Positions 42,932 to 55,101 of a stretch of DNA of 64,000 nt are shown one piece after another. The DNA comes from an uncultured Brevundimonas sp. (GTDB taxonomy: Bacteria > Pseudomonadota > Alphaproteobacteria > Caulobacterales > Caulobacteraceae), in NCBI RefSeq assembly GCF_947305955.1, contig NZ_CAMZFB010000004.1, forward strand, positions 45,195 through 109,194. Reading direction: 5' to 3'. The translations under genes and the position numbers were made by a program. How positions within the stretch are numbered: the first letter of the stretch is position 1; every line of letters starts with the position of its first letter. The notes under the pieces were generated by a model. The model saw only the letters and a program-made list of their open reading frames with translations. It did not search any database and was not told the origin of the DNA.

Positions 42932-43177
42932 TCAGGCGATAGAGCCTCCGTCGGCGGTAATTCCTGTACCTGTAATGAAGGCAGCATCGGGACCGGCAAG
43001 GATGGCCACGGCCTTGGCGATCTCTTCGGGGCGGCCATAGCGACCGACAGGAATGGTGTTGGTGACCATCGACGCCAGTTCGCCGTCCGCCGGGTTCGTA
43101 TCGGTATTGGTCTGGCCGGGGCGGACCAGATTGACGGTGATCTTGCGGCTGCCCAGTTCGCGGGACCGCCATCGCAA
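42932..43177 (-). pseudogene. truncated SDR family oxidoreductase (C-terminal fragment only)
   Basis: RELGSRKITVNLVRPGQTNTDTNPADGELASMVTNTIPVGRYGRPEEIAKAVAILAGPDAAFITGTGITADGGSIA is an SDR C-terminus; Rossmann GxxxGxG and YxxxK regions are absent upstream. Confidence 0.75.
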
Positions 43178-43215
43178 AGTCCATGCAGGCGTGGGACCGC
43201 CTGACGGCGGCTTGA

Positions 43216-43827
43216 TCAGCTATAGTTGAAGCTGATCGAGATGCGTTGCTCGGTGGCGCGGTTGGCGGGCACTTCGTGGCGCAGCCAGCTTTCCCACATC
43301 AGGATCGTTCCAGCCTGAGGCTTCAGATAGACAAACGGCTTTTCGGCCTCGGTCGCGGCCTCGGTCACGCCGGGGCGGTTCATCATCATCACAAGGCGCG
43401 GATCTTCCATCTTGAGTGAGGACGCGCCGTCGGGGATGTGGATGTAGATGGTGCCGGAAATGATCGAGTGCGGGTGGATATGGCCCGTGTGCCCGCCGTC
43501 CGGCATCAGGATGTTGACCCACAGGTTGTCCAGCTTGGGCTTGCGCGCCAGATCGAAGTTCAGCGCCTTGGCATAGGCATGGGCGTGCTTGTCGAGGATG
43601 CGCTTCAGTTCGGCAAACTCGGGGAAACGCTGGGGCAGGTCATTGATCGACCCATAGGAAGTATAGCCCGGATAGTGGTTGTCCTCGCACCATTTGATGC
43701 CCGCCTCGTCCTCTTCGCCCATGACGAGGCACAGATCGAGCAGTTCCTCATGCAGCTCGGCCCAGCCTTTGTCGGCGGCGACGGAGGTTTCGTAGATCTG
43801 GGTCGGGAAGAGGGTGCGGATAGACAT
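43216..43827 (-). CDS. TIGR02466 family protein (putative 2OG-Fe(II) oxygenase)
   Basis: MSIRTLFPTQIYETSV...LWVNILMPDGGHTGHIHPHSIISGTIYIHIPDGASSLKMEDPR...WESWLRHEVPANRATEQRISISFNYS. Confidence 0.82.
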   Translation of the reverse strand: MSIRTLFPTQIYETSVAADKGWAELHEELLDLCLVMGEEDEAGIKWCEDNHYPGYTSYGSINDLPQRFPEFAELKRILDKHAHAYAKALNFDLARKPKLDNLWVNILMPDGGHTGHIHPHSIISGTIYIHIPDGASSLKMEDPRLVMMMNRPGVTEAATEAEKPFVYLKPQAGTILMWESWLRHEVPANRATEQRISISFNYS

Positions 43828-43851
43828 GCGCGCCTCATACGCCCCCAAGGG

Positions 43852-44622
43852 TCAGAACGCCAAGTCCGCTTCGCCGCGCAGGATGGCTTCGGCCTCGGGC
43901 GTGTGTTTGGGACCTGTGCGGGGATGCAAGACCAGCGGCGGCAGAAGGCGCAAGGGGGCCTTGCCTGTCTTGGTCGCCTGAACCAGCACGCGCTTGGCTG
44001 GTTCGTCGGCAAAGGAATGGACGGGGCGGATGGCGAATGAGCCTGCCTTGGGGGCCAGCAGAGACAGGATGTCGGCCAGACGGTCGGCGCGGTGGACGAT
44101 GACGATTTTTCCGCCCTCGCGCACGGATTTCACCAGAAACTCGGTCCACGCTTTCAGACCGTGATCGGCGATCCATGCGCCGCGCCGTTCCTCAGCAGGG
44201 GCGCGGATTGTGTTCGGGTCATCGAAATAGGGCGGGTTGCTGACGGCCCAGTCGAACGTCGGCAGGTTCAGCGCCTTGAAGCGGTTGGCCACATCGCCGT
44301 GGATGATGTGGGCGCGGTCGGCCACATTATTGGCCTGTGCGTTATGCACGGCCAGCTCATAGGCGAACGGATCGCGTTCCAGTCCGGTCACGCTGACCTG
44401 CGGATGGCGCAGGGCGATCTGCATGAGAACGGCACCCGCACCGCAACCCGCTTCGATGACGCGCTCGCCTGCCTTGGGCGCGACCGATGCGGCCAGAAGG
44501 GCGGCGTCCATACCTGCGCGATAGCCCTTTGCGGGCTGCCGTAAAGACACACGTCCCCCAAGGAGATGCGTTTCCGTGGTGGATGGAGCGGTTTGAGTGT
44601 CTTGTTCGGCTTGACCCGTCAT
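43852..44622 (-). CDS. tRNA1(Val) (adenine-N6)-methyltransferase-like protein
   Basis: THLLGGRVSLRQPAKGYRAGMDAALLAASVAPKAGERVIEAGCGAGAVLMQIALR...FDWAVSNPPYFDD (NPPY). Confidence 0.85.
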   Translation of the reverse strand: MTGQAEQDTQTAPSTTETHLLGGRVSLRQPAKGYRAGMDAALLAASVAPKAGERVIEAGCGAGAVLMQIALRHPQVSVTGLERDPFAYELAVHNAQANNVADRAHIIHGDVANRFKALNLPTFDWAVSNPPYFDDPNTIRAPAEERRGAWIADHGLKAWTEFLVKSVREGGKIVIVHRADRLADILSLLAPKAGSFAIRPVHSFADEPAKRVLVQATKTGKAPLRLLPPLVLHPRTGPKHTPEAEAILRGEADLAF

Positions 44623-44723
44623 GGTGCCAACACCATTGTGCGCGCCAATGCATCGGAGCAAGACGACGCAGACTGAATTTCGGGCAGAATTCGCATTTTG
44701 CCCAAGACTTGAAAGAGATATCC

Positions 44724-45737
44724 GTGGACGCAAGCATCGCCGCCGCCCGCCCCAAGGGTGATGTGAACGCACTCGTCGCCCTGGCCAAAGAGGATATGAA
44801 GGCGGTCGACGCCCTGATCGTCGAGCGCATGCAGTCCGATGTGCCGGTGATTCCGGCGCTGGCCGAGCACCTGATTGCCGCTGGCGGCAAGCGTCTGCGT
44901 CCGCTGCTGACCGTGGCGTCGGCCCGCGCCGTCGGTGGTGAGGGCGATATCCTCGCCGCCCGCAAGCTGGCCGCCTCGGTCGAGTTCATTCACACCGCTA
45001 CCCTGCTGCACGACGACATCGTCGATGGCTCGGAGATGCGTCGCGGCAAGGTTGCTGCCCATCTGATCTGGGGGGCGGCTTCGTCGGTGCTGGTGGGCGA
45101 CTTCCTGTTCGCGCGTGCGTTCGAACTGATGGTCGAGACGGACTCCATCAAGGCGCTGGGGGTGCTGGCGACGGCATCGTCGGTGATCGCCGAGGGCGAG
45201 GTGCTTCAGCTGACCCGCTCGCACGATGTGAACCTCGACGAAGACACCTATCTTCAGATCATCCGCGCCAAGACGGCTGAACTGTTTGCGGCAGCATCCG
45301 AAACGGGCGCGCTGGGCGCAGGCGTTTCGGCAGACAAGGTGGCCGCCATGCGTGAATACGGCATGGCTCTGGGCATTGCCTTCCAGCTGGCGGACGATGC
45401 ACTGGACTATGGCGCGACGTCCGAGGCGCTGGGCAAGAACGCCGGTGACGACTTCAACGAAGGCAAGGTCACCCTGCCGCTGTTGCTGGCGATCGAGCGC
45501 ACCAAGGCGACCCACGCCGACTTCTGGACCCGCACCGTCGACAAGGGCGATCGCAAGGACGGCGACTTTGATACGGCGCTGAAGCTGATGCGGGACTGTG
45601 GTGCCATCACCGGCACGCTGGACCGCGCTTACGAATACGCCGATCAGGCCAAGGCCGCGCTTTCGATCTTGCCTGACAGCCCGTGGCGCAAGGCGCTGGA
45701 AGACGTCGCCGACTACGCCGTCAGTCGCGGCGCCTGA
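44724..45737 (+). CDS. polyprenyl diphosphate synthase
   Basis: LIAAGGKRLRPLLTVASARAVGG; LLHDDIVDGSEMRRG; FQLADDALDYG. GTG start at 44724 or TTG at 44709. Confidence 0.92.
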   Translation: MDASIAAARPKGDVNALVALAKEDMKAVDALIVERMQSDVPVIPALAEHLIAAGGKRLRPLLTVASARAVGGEGDILAARKLAASVEFIHTATLLHDDIVDGSEMRRGKVAAHLIWGAASSVLVGDFLFARAFELMVETDSIKALGVLATASSVIAEGEVLQLTRSHDVNLDEDTYLQIIRAKTAELFAAASETGALGAGVSADKVAAMREYGMALGIAFQLADDALDYGATSEALGKNAGDDFNEGKVTLPLLLAIERTKATHADFWTRTVDKGDRKDGDFDTALKLMRDCGAITGTLDRAYEYADQAKAALSILPDSPWRKALEDVADYAVSRGA

Positions 45738-45749
45738 TCGGAGATTGAG

Positions 45750-46163
45750 GTGATGCTGGCTGCTTGGGTCCTGATAGGTTTTATCTCGATGCAGCAGTCG
45801 GCACCGCAACCGCGCTTTACCCTCAGCGGTGAGGCGGGCGACCGATATATCGCCGAACTGTTCGAACTGAACGATAACGGCACGGGCATCCAGTACCGCG
45901 CCCTGCTGGACCTGCCCGTTCAGGCGGAGCTGGATATCCAGCCGCAGGACAGCGTCGTCTATATCGCCCAGCGCGACAGCGGGCGCCGAACCAGAATTCT
46001 GGTCGCAGCTTCCTCCGACAACAGTATGGGGCAGGGCAGGGTCTGCAGGCTGACCCGTCGCGACAATGGCGGGCGTGATAATCTGCAGGATGCCATCCGG
46101 TGGTGCGGATCATTTCTGGGACAGCCGCTGACGATCGATATCCTGCCTCTGGATCAGAGATAA
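45750..46163 (+). CDS. secreted hypothetical protein
   Basis: Signal-like N-terminus MMLAAWVLIGFISMQQSAPQPRF; no recognised family. Confidence 0.6.
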   Translation: MMLAAWVLIGFISMQQSAPQPRFTLSGEAGDRYIAELFELNDNGTGIQYRALLDLPVQAELDIQPQDSVVYIAQRDSGRRTRILVAASSDNSMGQGRVCRLTRRDNGGRDNLQDAIRWCGSFLGQPLTIDILPLDQR

Positions 46164-46168
46164 AAGAA

Positions 46169-46200
46169 AAGGCGCTGGAGGGTGATCCTCCAGCGCCTTT
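46169..46200. terminator. bidirectional intrinsic terminator between convergent genes
   Basis: AAGGCGCTGGAGG-gtgat-CCTCCAGCGCCTT; T-rich on both exits. Confidence 0.9.
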
Positions 46201-46222
46201 ATATTTCAACGCTCTGCGTGGA

Positions 46223-47548
<1,326 letters not shown>

Positions 47549-47633
47549 TTATGCGACAGACGGTCAGTTTTGTGGTCTGAATCGACCCGTTGCGCGGGCA
47601 ATCGCGACGTTGGTTGAGAGCGGGGCAAAGGCC

Positions 47634-48359
47634 GTGTTCAAGCGTACAGTGTCGAGTGTCGCTGAGCTGATGACGCGCCGATGGAGCACGGTCGTGGCGG
47701 GACTGACGCTGGTGGTCTGTACGGCGGCGCTCTTTGCATTCGGCAAACAGTTTTTCATCGACGGACAGGACGAGGTCGCACACTGGTTGGGCGGTTATCG
47801 CGCGGGGCCATGGGGATTGGCGGCGTCAATCGGCTTGTTTACCGCCGCCGCCTTGATCGGCGCGCCGCAGTTCCTGCTGGTGGGAATATGCGTGCTGGTA
47901 TTCGGGCCGTGGCACGGCTTTGCCTATAGCTGGGTCGCGACCGTGGTCTCGGCGGCGGTAACCTATTGGCTGGGGCGTGGTCCGGCAGCGCGGTGGCTGC
48001 AGGGCGTCGGCGGTGTCGGCTATGAAAAGGTTCAGGCCCTGATTGGGCGTAATGCCTTTGTGGCCAGCTTTGTCATCCGTAATGTGCCATCGGCCCCGTT
48101 TGTCATCGTCAACGCAGCGTTCGGGGCGGTGCGGGCCAACTTCTGGGCCTATCTGGCGGGGTGCGGCCTAGGCAGCCTTCCCAAGACGGCGGTTATCGCC
48201 TTTTTCGGTGGTTCACTGGTCACGGCGGTCAGGGGCGATGGCGTATGGTCGTCCTTCATTCTGGCCGCATTGGCCGGCTTCTGGCTGTTGGTCATGCTGA
48301 TGACCAAGCGGTGGATCGTCGCCCGCCAGCGCAGCCGTAAATCGGACGGCCTGCGATAG
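47634..48359 (+). CDS. TVP38/TMEM64 family membrane protein
   Basis: GAPQFLLVGICVLVFGPWHGFAYSWVATVVSAAVTYWLGRG; RNVPSAPFVIVNAAFGAVRANFWAYLAGCGLGSLPKTAVIAFFG. Start codon uncertain (ORF opens at 47538). Confidence 0.85.
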   Translation: MFKRTVSSVAELMTRRWSTVVAGLTLVVCTAALFAFGKQFFIDGQDEVAHWLGGYRAGPWGLAASIGLFTAAALIGAPQFLLVGICVLVFGPWHGFAYSWVATVVSAAVTYWLGRGPAARWLQGVGGVGYEKVQALIGRNAFVASFVIRNVPSAPFVIVNAAFGAVRANFWAYLAGCGLGSLPKTAVIAFFGGSLVTAVRGDGVWSSFILAALAGFWLLVMLMTKRWIVARQRSRKSDGLR

Positions 48360-48521
48360 GTGTAACAATCCCGGAAAGGGATTTGGAATCACCATCTTCC
48401 TGACAGAATTATACTTATGGCTGCACAAGCGGTTGATCGTATCGCTTAGGCGCTTGCAATCGTCGCATCATAAGGGCAAACCGAAACTTCAGTCGGCTTG
48501 GCAAGGACGTCAAAAGGGCCA

Positions 48522-48541
48522 TCACACCACCTGTGGTGTGA
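48522..48541. promoter_or_regulatory. inverted repeat TCACACCAC-ct-GTGGTGTGA upstream of mreB
   Basis: Perfect 9-bp arms separated by 2 bp, 80 bp before the mreB start. Confidence 0.55.
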
Positions 48542-48596
48542 GGGCGGGGGCAATTGCCGTTGCAGACCAAACCTTTCAGCGCCCTAACAGGCCTAA

Positions 48597-49661
<1,065 letters not shown>

Positions 49662-49684
49662 GGTTCGACATTCTTACTGGTGTG

Positions 49685-49713
49685 AAGGCCGATTTCGTGA
49701 GAATCGGCCTTTA
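49685..49713 (+). terminator. hairpin between mreB and mreC (possible attenuator)
   Basis: AAGGCCGATT-tcgtgag-AATCGGCCTT with a weak T tract. Confidence 0.65.
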
Positions 49714-49772
49714 CTCTGTCTCCCCCGTTCGACGTTTTCGTCGATTCTGAAACCCTAGCAGGAAGGTTGGCC

Positions 49773-50891
49773 GTGGCGTTTCGCGACGGACCATTCGAGA
49801 ATCTCAAGGTGCCGCTGGCCTGGACGGCCGCGGTGGTTGTTGTCGTGGGCGTTGCCGCATCGGTGGTGATGCTGGCTGGCAGCAACCGCGATACCCCGAC
49901 ACGATCCTATATGCGCGCGGGCGTAGAAACCGCTGCTGCACCTGTCGGCGAAGTCCTTTCCGCGCCTGTCCGCTGGACCGGCAATGCGTTTGAATACATC
50001 GGCGGCTATTTCTTCGCGGTGTCGGAGAACCGTCGCCTGCGTGCCGAGCTGGCCGAACTGCGTGACTGGCGCGACGAAGCCATCGCGCTCAAGAATATCA
50101 ATGCCCGCTATGAGCAGATGCTGGGCATCCACACCGATCCGCCGATCCCCATGGTCGCAGGCCGCACTGTCACGGATGCCCGTGGCCCGTTTGCCCGCGC
50201 CCGTCTGGTGAATCTTGGCTCTGCCGATCAGGTGAGGGCAGGCAACCCTGTCCTCAGCGAGCATGGACTGGTGGGCCGTATCAGCGGCGTGTCCGCCCGG
50301 GTCAGCCGTATGATCCTGCTGACAGACGTGTCGTCGCGTATCCCCGTGCTGATCGAGCGCACCAACGGCCGCGCCATTCTGGTGGGCGATGCCAGCCGCA
50401 ACCCGCGCCTCGACTATGTGCGCGGCACCAATATGGTGAAGGAAGGCGACCGCGTGATCACCTCGGGTGACGGCGGTGGTTTCCCGCGCGGCCTTCCGGT
50501 CGGTGTGGTCGCCAAGGGCGTTGACGGTTCGTGGCGCGTGAAGCTGTTCAGCGAGCGTGCCGCTATCGACTATGTGCGTGTGCTGCTGTTCCACGACTTC
50601 AACCTGCTGGTTGATCCGACGGCGCTGAACGCTCCGCCGCTGGCGTCGCTGGATGCCGCACCGTCACCGACGCCCCAGCAGTCTGCTGCCATTACCGATG
50701 CCGCTACGCGCCGTGCCGCGGCCAATGCAGCCGCCGCTGAGCGCGCTCAACAGGCCGAGGCACAGGCCATCGCCCGCGAACGTGCCGAGGCCGAAGCCCG
50801 TCGTCAGGCCGCCGCCACGGCAGCCGCCACTCCGGCAGCACCTGCTGCTGCCCCCGCTGCCACCGCTCCGGTCGGGAATACGGGCAGATGA
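49773..50891 (+). CDS. mreC: rod shape-determining protein MreC
   Basis: AELAELRDWRDEAIALKNINARYEQMLGI...LVNLGSADQVRAGNPVLSEHGLVGRISGVSARVSRMILLTDVSSRIPVLIERT; Ala/Pro-rich C-terminus. Confidence 0.94.
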   Translation: MAFRDGPFENLKVPLAWTAAVVVVVGVAASVVMLAGSNRDTPTRSYMRAGVETAAAPVGEVLSAPVRWTGNAFEYIGGYFFAVSENRRLRAELAELRDWRDEAIALKNINARYEQMLGIHTDPPIPMVAGRTVTDARGPFARARLVNLGSADQVRAGNPVLSEHGLVGRISGVSARVSRMILLTDVSSRIPVLIERTNGRAILVGDASRNPRLDYVRGTNMVKEGDRVITSGDGGGFPRGLPVGVVAKGVDGSWRVKLFSERAAIDYVRVLLFHDFNLLVDPTALNAPPLASLDAAPSPTPQQSAAITDAATRRAAANAAAAERAQQAEAQAIARERAEAEARRQAAATAAATPAAPAAAPAATAPVGNTGR

Positions 50892-51406
50892 GGCGCCCCA
50901 TATCGGTACGGATGGTCGGCCCGCTTGAGTGGGTTGTTTATCCGGCCCTGATGGCGGTTCTCGCGACCGTCGTCCTGTCCATCCCGTTCCGCCTGTTTGG
51001 CCTGACGCTGCCCGAGCCTGTGTTTCCGCTGGTTCTGGCCTATGCTTGGCCGATGATCCGTCCGGCGGCGATCGGCCCGATCGTTTTGTTCGTGTTGGGC
51101 CTGTTCCTCGACCTTTATTGGGGCGGCCAGTTTGGCCTGTGGGCTCTGGCCCTGATGATCGTGTACGGAGCCATGCTTCTGGCGCGGGCCTTTATGTCGG
51201 GCCATGCGACGGTTGTGAACTTTGCCCTGTATGTGGGATGTGTGGCGCTGGCCTTCTTCGTTGCCTATGTGGTGACGGCACTCAGGTTGAATAACGCCCC
51301 TTCGGTCATGGCATTGATTGGACAGATGCTGCCGACCCTGCTGCTGTTCCCCGTGGCGGACTGGTTGGTCCAGAAGTTTGACGACAACGATGTGAGGTTC
51401 GTGTGA
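50888..51406 (+). CDS. mreD: rod shape-determining protein MreD
   Basis: Membrane protein between mreC and PBP2; PEPVFPLVLAYAWPMIRPAAIGPIVLFVLGLFLDLYWGGQFGLWAL. Confidence 0.9.
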   Translation: MRRPISVRMVGPLEWVVYPALMAVLATVVLSIPFRLFGLTLPEPVFPLVLAYAWPMIRPAAIGPIVLFVLGLFLDLYWGGQFGLWALALMIVYGAMLLARAFMSGHATVVNFALYVGCVALAFFVAYVVTALRLNNAPSVMALIGQMLPTLLLFPVADWLVQKFDDNDVRFV

Positions 51407-53388
51407 GCAGCGAACCGCAACTGTTCTTTTCCGATGTTAACGAGCGTCAGGGATCGTTCCTGCGTCGTACGCTGCTGCTGGGTGGCGCGACGGTGGGCGG
51501 TCTGGCCGTGCTTGTGGGCCGCCTGACCCAGCTCCAGATTTTCAACGCAGAGCAATATGCGACGCTGGCCAGTAACAACCAGTTCAACTTCCGACTGGTG
51601 CCGCCGCCGCGTGGCCTGATCAAGGACCGCAACGGGGTGGTGATTGCGGGTAACCGCCCCAGCTTCCGCGTGCTGGTCGTGCGTGACGAAACCAAGGATC
51701 TGGACGAGACGCTCGACATTCTGGGCCGTCTTTTGCCCGATACGCTGGAGCGTCGCCGGACCATCATCCGCGAGGTGAACGCCGCGCCGCGTTTCTCGCC
51801 CGTTCCGATCAAGAGTGACCTGAACTGGGAAGAGTTCTCCAAGGTCAATCTGCACGCCGCCGACCTGCCGGGCATCATGGCCGACATGAACGAGGCGCGC
51901 TACTATCCGCACGCGGGGGCCTATGCCCACGTGGTGGGCTATGTCGCCAAGGTTTCGGACAACGATATCAAGGCCCTGCGCGAACGCGGCGAGGAAGTGC
52001 CTTCCATCCTCTACAACCCTGGCTATCGCATCGGGCGTCAGGGGATCGAGAAGTCGCTGGACGAACAGCTGCGCGGCGAGGCCGGTGGCAATCGCGTCGA
52101 GGTGGATGTGCGTGGCCGCGTCGTGGCCGAGGACATGGCAGGCTCCAAGCCGCCGGTCCAAGGGGCCGAGGTCGTCCTGACCCTCGACAACGACATCCAA
52201 CAGCGCGCTCTCGAAGTCTTTGGCGAAGAGGCGGGCAGCATCGTCGTGATGGACGTGCGTAATGGCGACATCCTCGCCATGGTGTCGTCGCCGTCCTTTG
52301 ACCCGAACCTGTTCGTGTCGGGCGTGCCGTCGCGCATCTATCGCGCCTTGGCCGACTATGAGCGCCGTCCCCTGACGGACAAGGCGCTGTCGGGCACATT
52401 CGCACCGGGTTCGACGTTTAAGCCGGTTGTCGGTCTGGCTGCCATGAAGCGTGGCGTCGATCCCAACCGCCGCATCGTCTGTAACGGCAGCTTCTATCTG
52501 GGGCGCCGCTTTGCCTGCCTTGGCCGCCACGGTGCCGTCGATATGCGCGGCGCGCTGAAGGCGTCGTGCAACGTCTATTTCATGACGCTGGCGACCGAAA
52601 TGGGCCCCGACGCTATCGCCGAGGCCGCCCGCGACATGGGCTTTGGCCAGACCTTTGACATCGGCATCAGCGGCCAAAAGGCCGGTCTGGTGCCCGACCG
52701 CGAATGGCGTCGCAAAAATCCGGTGCGCGGCGATACCAAATGGTATCCGGGCGAGACGCCCAGCTATGGCATCGGGCAGGGCGCTTTGACCGTCAATGCG
52801 CTGCAACTGGCCGTCTATACGGCGCGTATCGCCAATGGCCGCAAGGCGGTTGTGCCGCGCCTGATCAAGTCCATTGGCGGTGTTGAACAGAACACCAACG
52901 CCTTTGCCGACCTGCCGTACGATCCGGACATGTTCCAGGTTCTACGCGATGGCATGGAGGCCGTGACCGCTGCGGGTGGTACGGGCTTTCGTAACAGCCA
53001 GCTGGGACTTGGCACTGTCAAAATGGCGGGCAAAACCGGTACGGCACAGGCCCGTAACTATGGCTCCGGTTCGCGTAAGGGCGCAGGGCGTCCGTGGAAC
53101 CAGAAGGACCACAACCTTTTCGTGGCCTACGCCCCGACGGATAACCCGCGCTATGCCGTGTCGGTCATTGTCCAGCACGGTGGCATGGGTGGCGGTACCG
53201 CCGGTGCGCCACGCGCTCGTGAGGTGATGAAGGTCGCCCTGCTGAAGGACCCCGAAATCCGCGCTCGTATCGAGCAGTCCGGTTTCGAGGTACAAGAGGA
53301 CCAAGGCGCTCTCGAAGCCGCCGCGCGTGGCGAGCCGACTGACACCGTGGCAACCGAGGCCGCCACCCCGCCGCCGCTTGTGGAGTAG
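51403..53388 (+). CDS. mrdA: penicillin-binding protein 2
   Basis: PPPRGLIKDRNGVVIAGNRPSFRVLV; GTFAPGSTFKPVVGLAAMK (SxxK); KTGTAQARNYG. Confidence 0.96.
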   Translation: MSSEPQLFFSDVNERQGSFLRRTLLLGGATVGGLAVLVGRLTQLQIFNAEQYATLASNNQFNFRLVPPPRGLIKDRNGVVIAGNRPSFRVLVVRDETKDLDETLDILGRLLPDTLERRRTIIREVNAAPRFSPVPIKSDLNWEEFSKVNLHAADLPGIMADMNEARYYPHAGAYAHVVGYVAKVSDNDIKALRERGEEVPSILYNPGYRIGRQGIEKSLDEQLRGEAGGNRVEVDVRGRVVAEDMAGSKPPVQGAEVVLTLDNDIQQRALEVFGEEAGSIVVMDVRNGDILAMVSSPSFDPNLFVSGVPSRIYRALADYERRPLTDKALSGTFAPGSTFKPVVGLAAMKRGVDPNRRIVCNGSFYLGRRFACLGRHGAVDMRGALKASCNVYFMTLATEMGPDAIAEAARDMGFGQTFDIGISGQKAGLVPDREWRRKNPVRGDTKWYPGETPSYGIGQGALTVNALQLAVYTARIANGRKAVVPRLIKSIGGVEQNTNAFADLPYDPDMFQVLRDGMEAVTAAGGTGFRNSQLGLGTVKMAGKTGTAQARNYGSGSRKGAGRPWNQKDHNLFVAYAPTDNPRYAVSVIVQHGGMGGGTAGAPRAREVMKVALLKDPEIRARIEQSGFEVQEDQGALEAAARGEPTDTVATEAATPPPLVE

Positions 53389-53393
53389 GGACG

Positions 53394-54551
53394 ATGACTT
53401 CATCCGCACTGACCCGCCCCGGCGAACGTGAAAGACTGTCGGTCAAGCTCACCCAGATCGACTGGCGCATTGTGGGCCTGCTGACCTGTCTGGCGGGCAT
53501 GGGCACGCTGATGCTGTACTCGCTCGGCAAGCTGTCGTGGGAGCCGTGGGCGCTGAAGCACCTGCTGCGCTACAGCGTGCTGTTGGTGGCGATGATCTGT
53601 ATGGCGCTGGTCCACCCGAAATGGTGGTTCCGTGCGGCTTATCCGCTTTATGCGATGCTGCTGGTCATGGTGTTGCTGGTTGAGTTCTCGCCGCTCGGCT
53701 ATGTGGCGGGCGGCGCGAAGAACTGGCTGAACCTCGGCTTTATCCGCATCCAGCCGGCCGAATTCATGAAGATCGGCCTCGTGCTCGCTCTGGCGCGTTG
53801 GTACCACAACCATACGGCGCAAGAGGCGCGATGGTCGTGGAAGCTGCTGTTTCCGGCAGGCATGATTGGCGTGCCGTTCATTCTGGTTGCGGCCCAACCG
53901 GATCTTGGCTCGGCCATGATCATCGCCCTGACAGGCGGTGCGGTGATGGTTCTTGCAGGGCTGAGCTGGTGGGTGATTGGCGCAGGCGTTTTGGCTGCTG
54001 TCGTGATCATTCCGCCGTTCGTGATGTTCGTGATGCACGACTATCAGCGCAACCGCGTGCTGAACTTCCTCAATCCGGAAATGGACCCGACGGGCACCGG
54101 CTATAACATCATCCAGTCCAAGATCGCGCTCGGCTCGGGCGGATTGATGGGCAAGGGTTTTGGTCTGGGCAGCCAGAGCCAGCTGGAGTTCCTGCCGGAA
54201 CGCCACACCGATTTCATCTTCTCGACCGTGGCCGAGGAGTTCGGCTTTATCGGCTCGACCGCTGTGCTGATCTGTTATGCGGCGCTGTTCCTGATTGCGT
54301 TCCGGATCGCGTCGCTGTCGCACAGCCACTTTGGCCGTATCGGATCGGCAGGTATGACGGCCTTCGTTGTGATGTTCGTTCTGATCAACGGGGCGATGGT
54401 GATGGGCCTGGCTCCGGTTGTGGGTGTGCCTATGCCACTCCTGTCGTATGGCGGCTCGGGCATGACGACCATCATGATCGGCTTTGCTCTGGTCATGAGC
54501 GTGCGTATCCACCGCTATGCCGAACTGCCCAAGGGGCAGGGCTTCTTCTGA
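53394..54551 (+). CDS. rodA: rod shape-determining protein RodA (SEDS)
   Basis: IQPAEFMKIGLVLALARWYH; GMIGVPFILVAAQPDLGSAMI; PERHTDFIFSTVAEEFGFIGS; GVPMPLLSYGGSGMTTIM. Confidence 0.96.
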   Translation: MTSSALTRPGERERLSVKLTQIDWRIVGLLTCLAGMGTLMLYSLGKLSWEPWALKHLLRYSVLLVAMICMALVHPKWWFRAAYPLYAMLLVMVLLVEFSPLGYVAGGAKNWLNLGFIRIQPAEFMKIGLVLALARWYHNHTAQEARWSWKLLFPAGMIGVPFILVAAQPDLGSAMIIALTGGAVMVLAGLSWWVIGAGVLAAVVIIPPFVMFVMHDYQRNRVLNFLNPEMDPTGTGYNIIQSKIALGSGGLMGKGFGLGSQSQLEFLPERHTDFIFSTVAEEFGFIGSTAVLICYAALFLIAFRIASLSHSHFGRIGSAGMTAFVVMFVLINGAMVMGLAPVVGVPMPLLSYGGSGMTTIMIGFALVMSVRIHRYAELPKGQGFF

Positions 54552-54607
54552 TCACATGACCGCGTTCGGGGTTGTGCTCTGCGCCCCGCACGCGGTTATC
54601 TGTGAGC

Positions 54608-55060
54608 ATGAGTGAGACACCTATTCCCAAGGCCGATCCGGCCATGTTCGGCGATTGCGGCGACGTTCCCTGTCCTCAGCCGGTCACCGCCGATCCCTCC
54701 AACAGTGCCAGTTTGCAGGATCTCGGCGACCGCATGCGGGACAACCCCGCAGAGTGGGCCTTCGTGCGCCTGTCGCGGATGATTCAGGACTTCGAGGCGG
54801 GTCTGGACAAGGACGAGGAGATCGGGGCCAGCGTGGTGGGCCTGCCCGGCGACGGCACGATGCAGATCGTCGATGTCGGCTTTTGGGGCCCGGACCTGAT
54901 CATGTTCTTCGGGCGCAATACGGATGGAAAGCCCGTCCGGCTTATCCAGCACTATAGCCAGATCAATGTGGTGCTGAATGCGGTCAAGAAGCCGGAGGAT
55001 CAGGCCGAGGCCAATCGCATCGGCTTCCGGTTGGATGAGCTGGTGTCCAAGACCAACTAA
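54608..55060 (+). CDS. conserved hypothetical protein
   Basis: MSETPIPKADPAMFGDCGDVPCPQP...GLPGDGTMQIVDVGFWGPDLIMFFGRNTDGKPVRLIQHYSQINVVLNAVKK; family (DUF6173-like) only tentative. Confidence 0.7.
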   Translation: MSETPIPKADPAMFGDCGDVPCPQPVTADPSNSASLQDLGDRMRDNPAEWAFVRLSRMIQDFEAGLDKDEEIGASVVGLPGDGTMQIVDVGFWGPDLIMFFGRNTDGKPVRLIQHYSQINVVLNAVKKPEDQAEANRIGFRLDELVSKTN

Positions 55061-55062
55061 GG

Positions 55063-55092
55063 AAAAAGCCCCGCCGATTGGCGGGGCTTTTT
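55063..55092. terminator. bidirectional intrinsic terminator
   Basis: AAAAAGCCCCGCC-gatt-GGCGGGGCTTTTT. Confidence 0.93.
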
Positions 55093-55101
55093 GTTGTCAG
55101 C

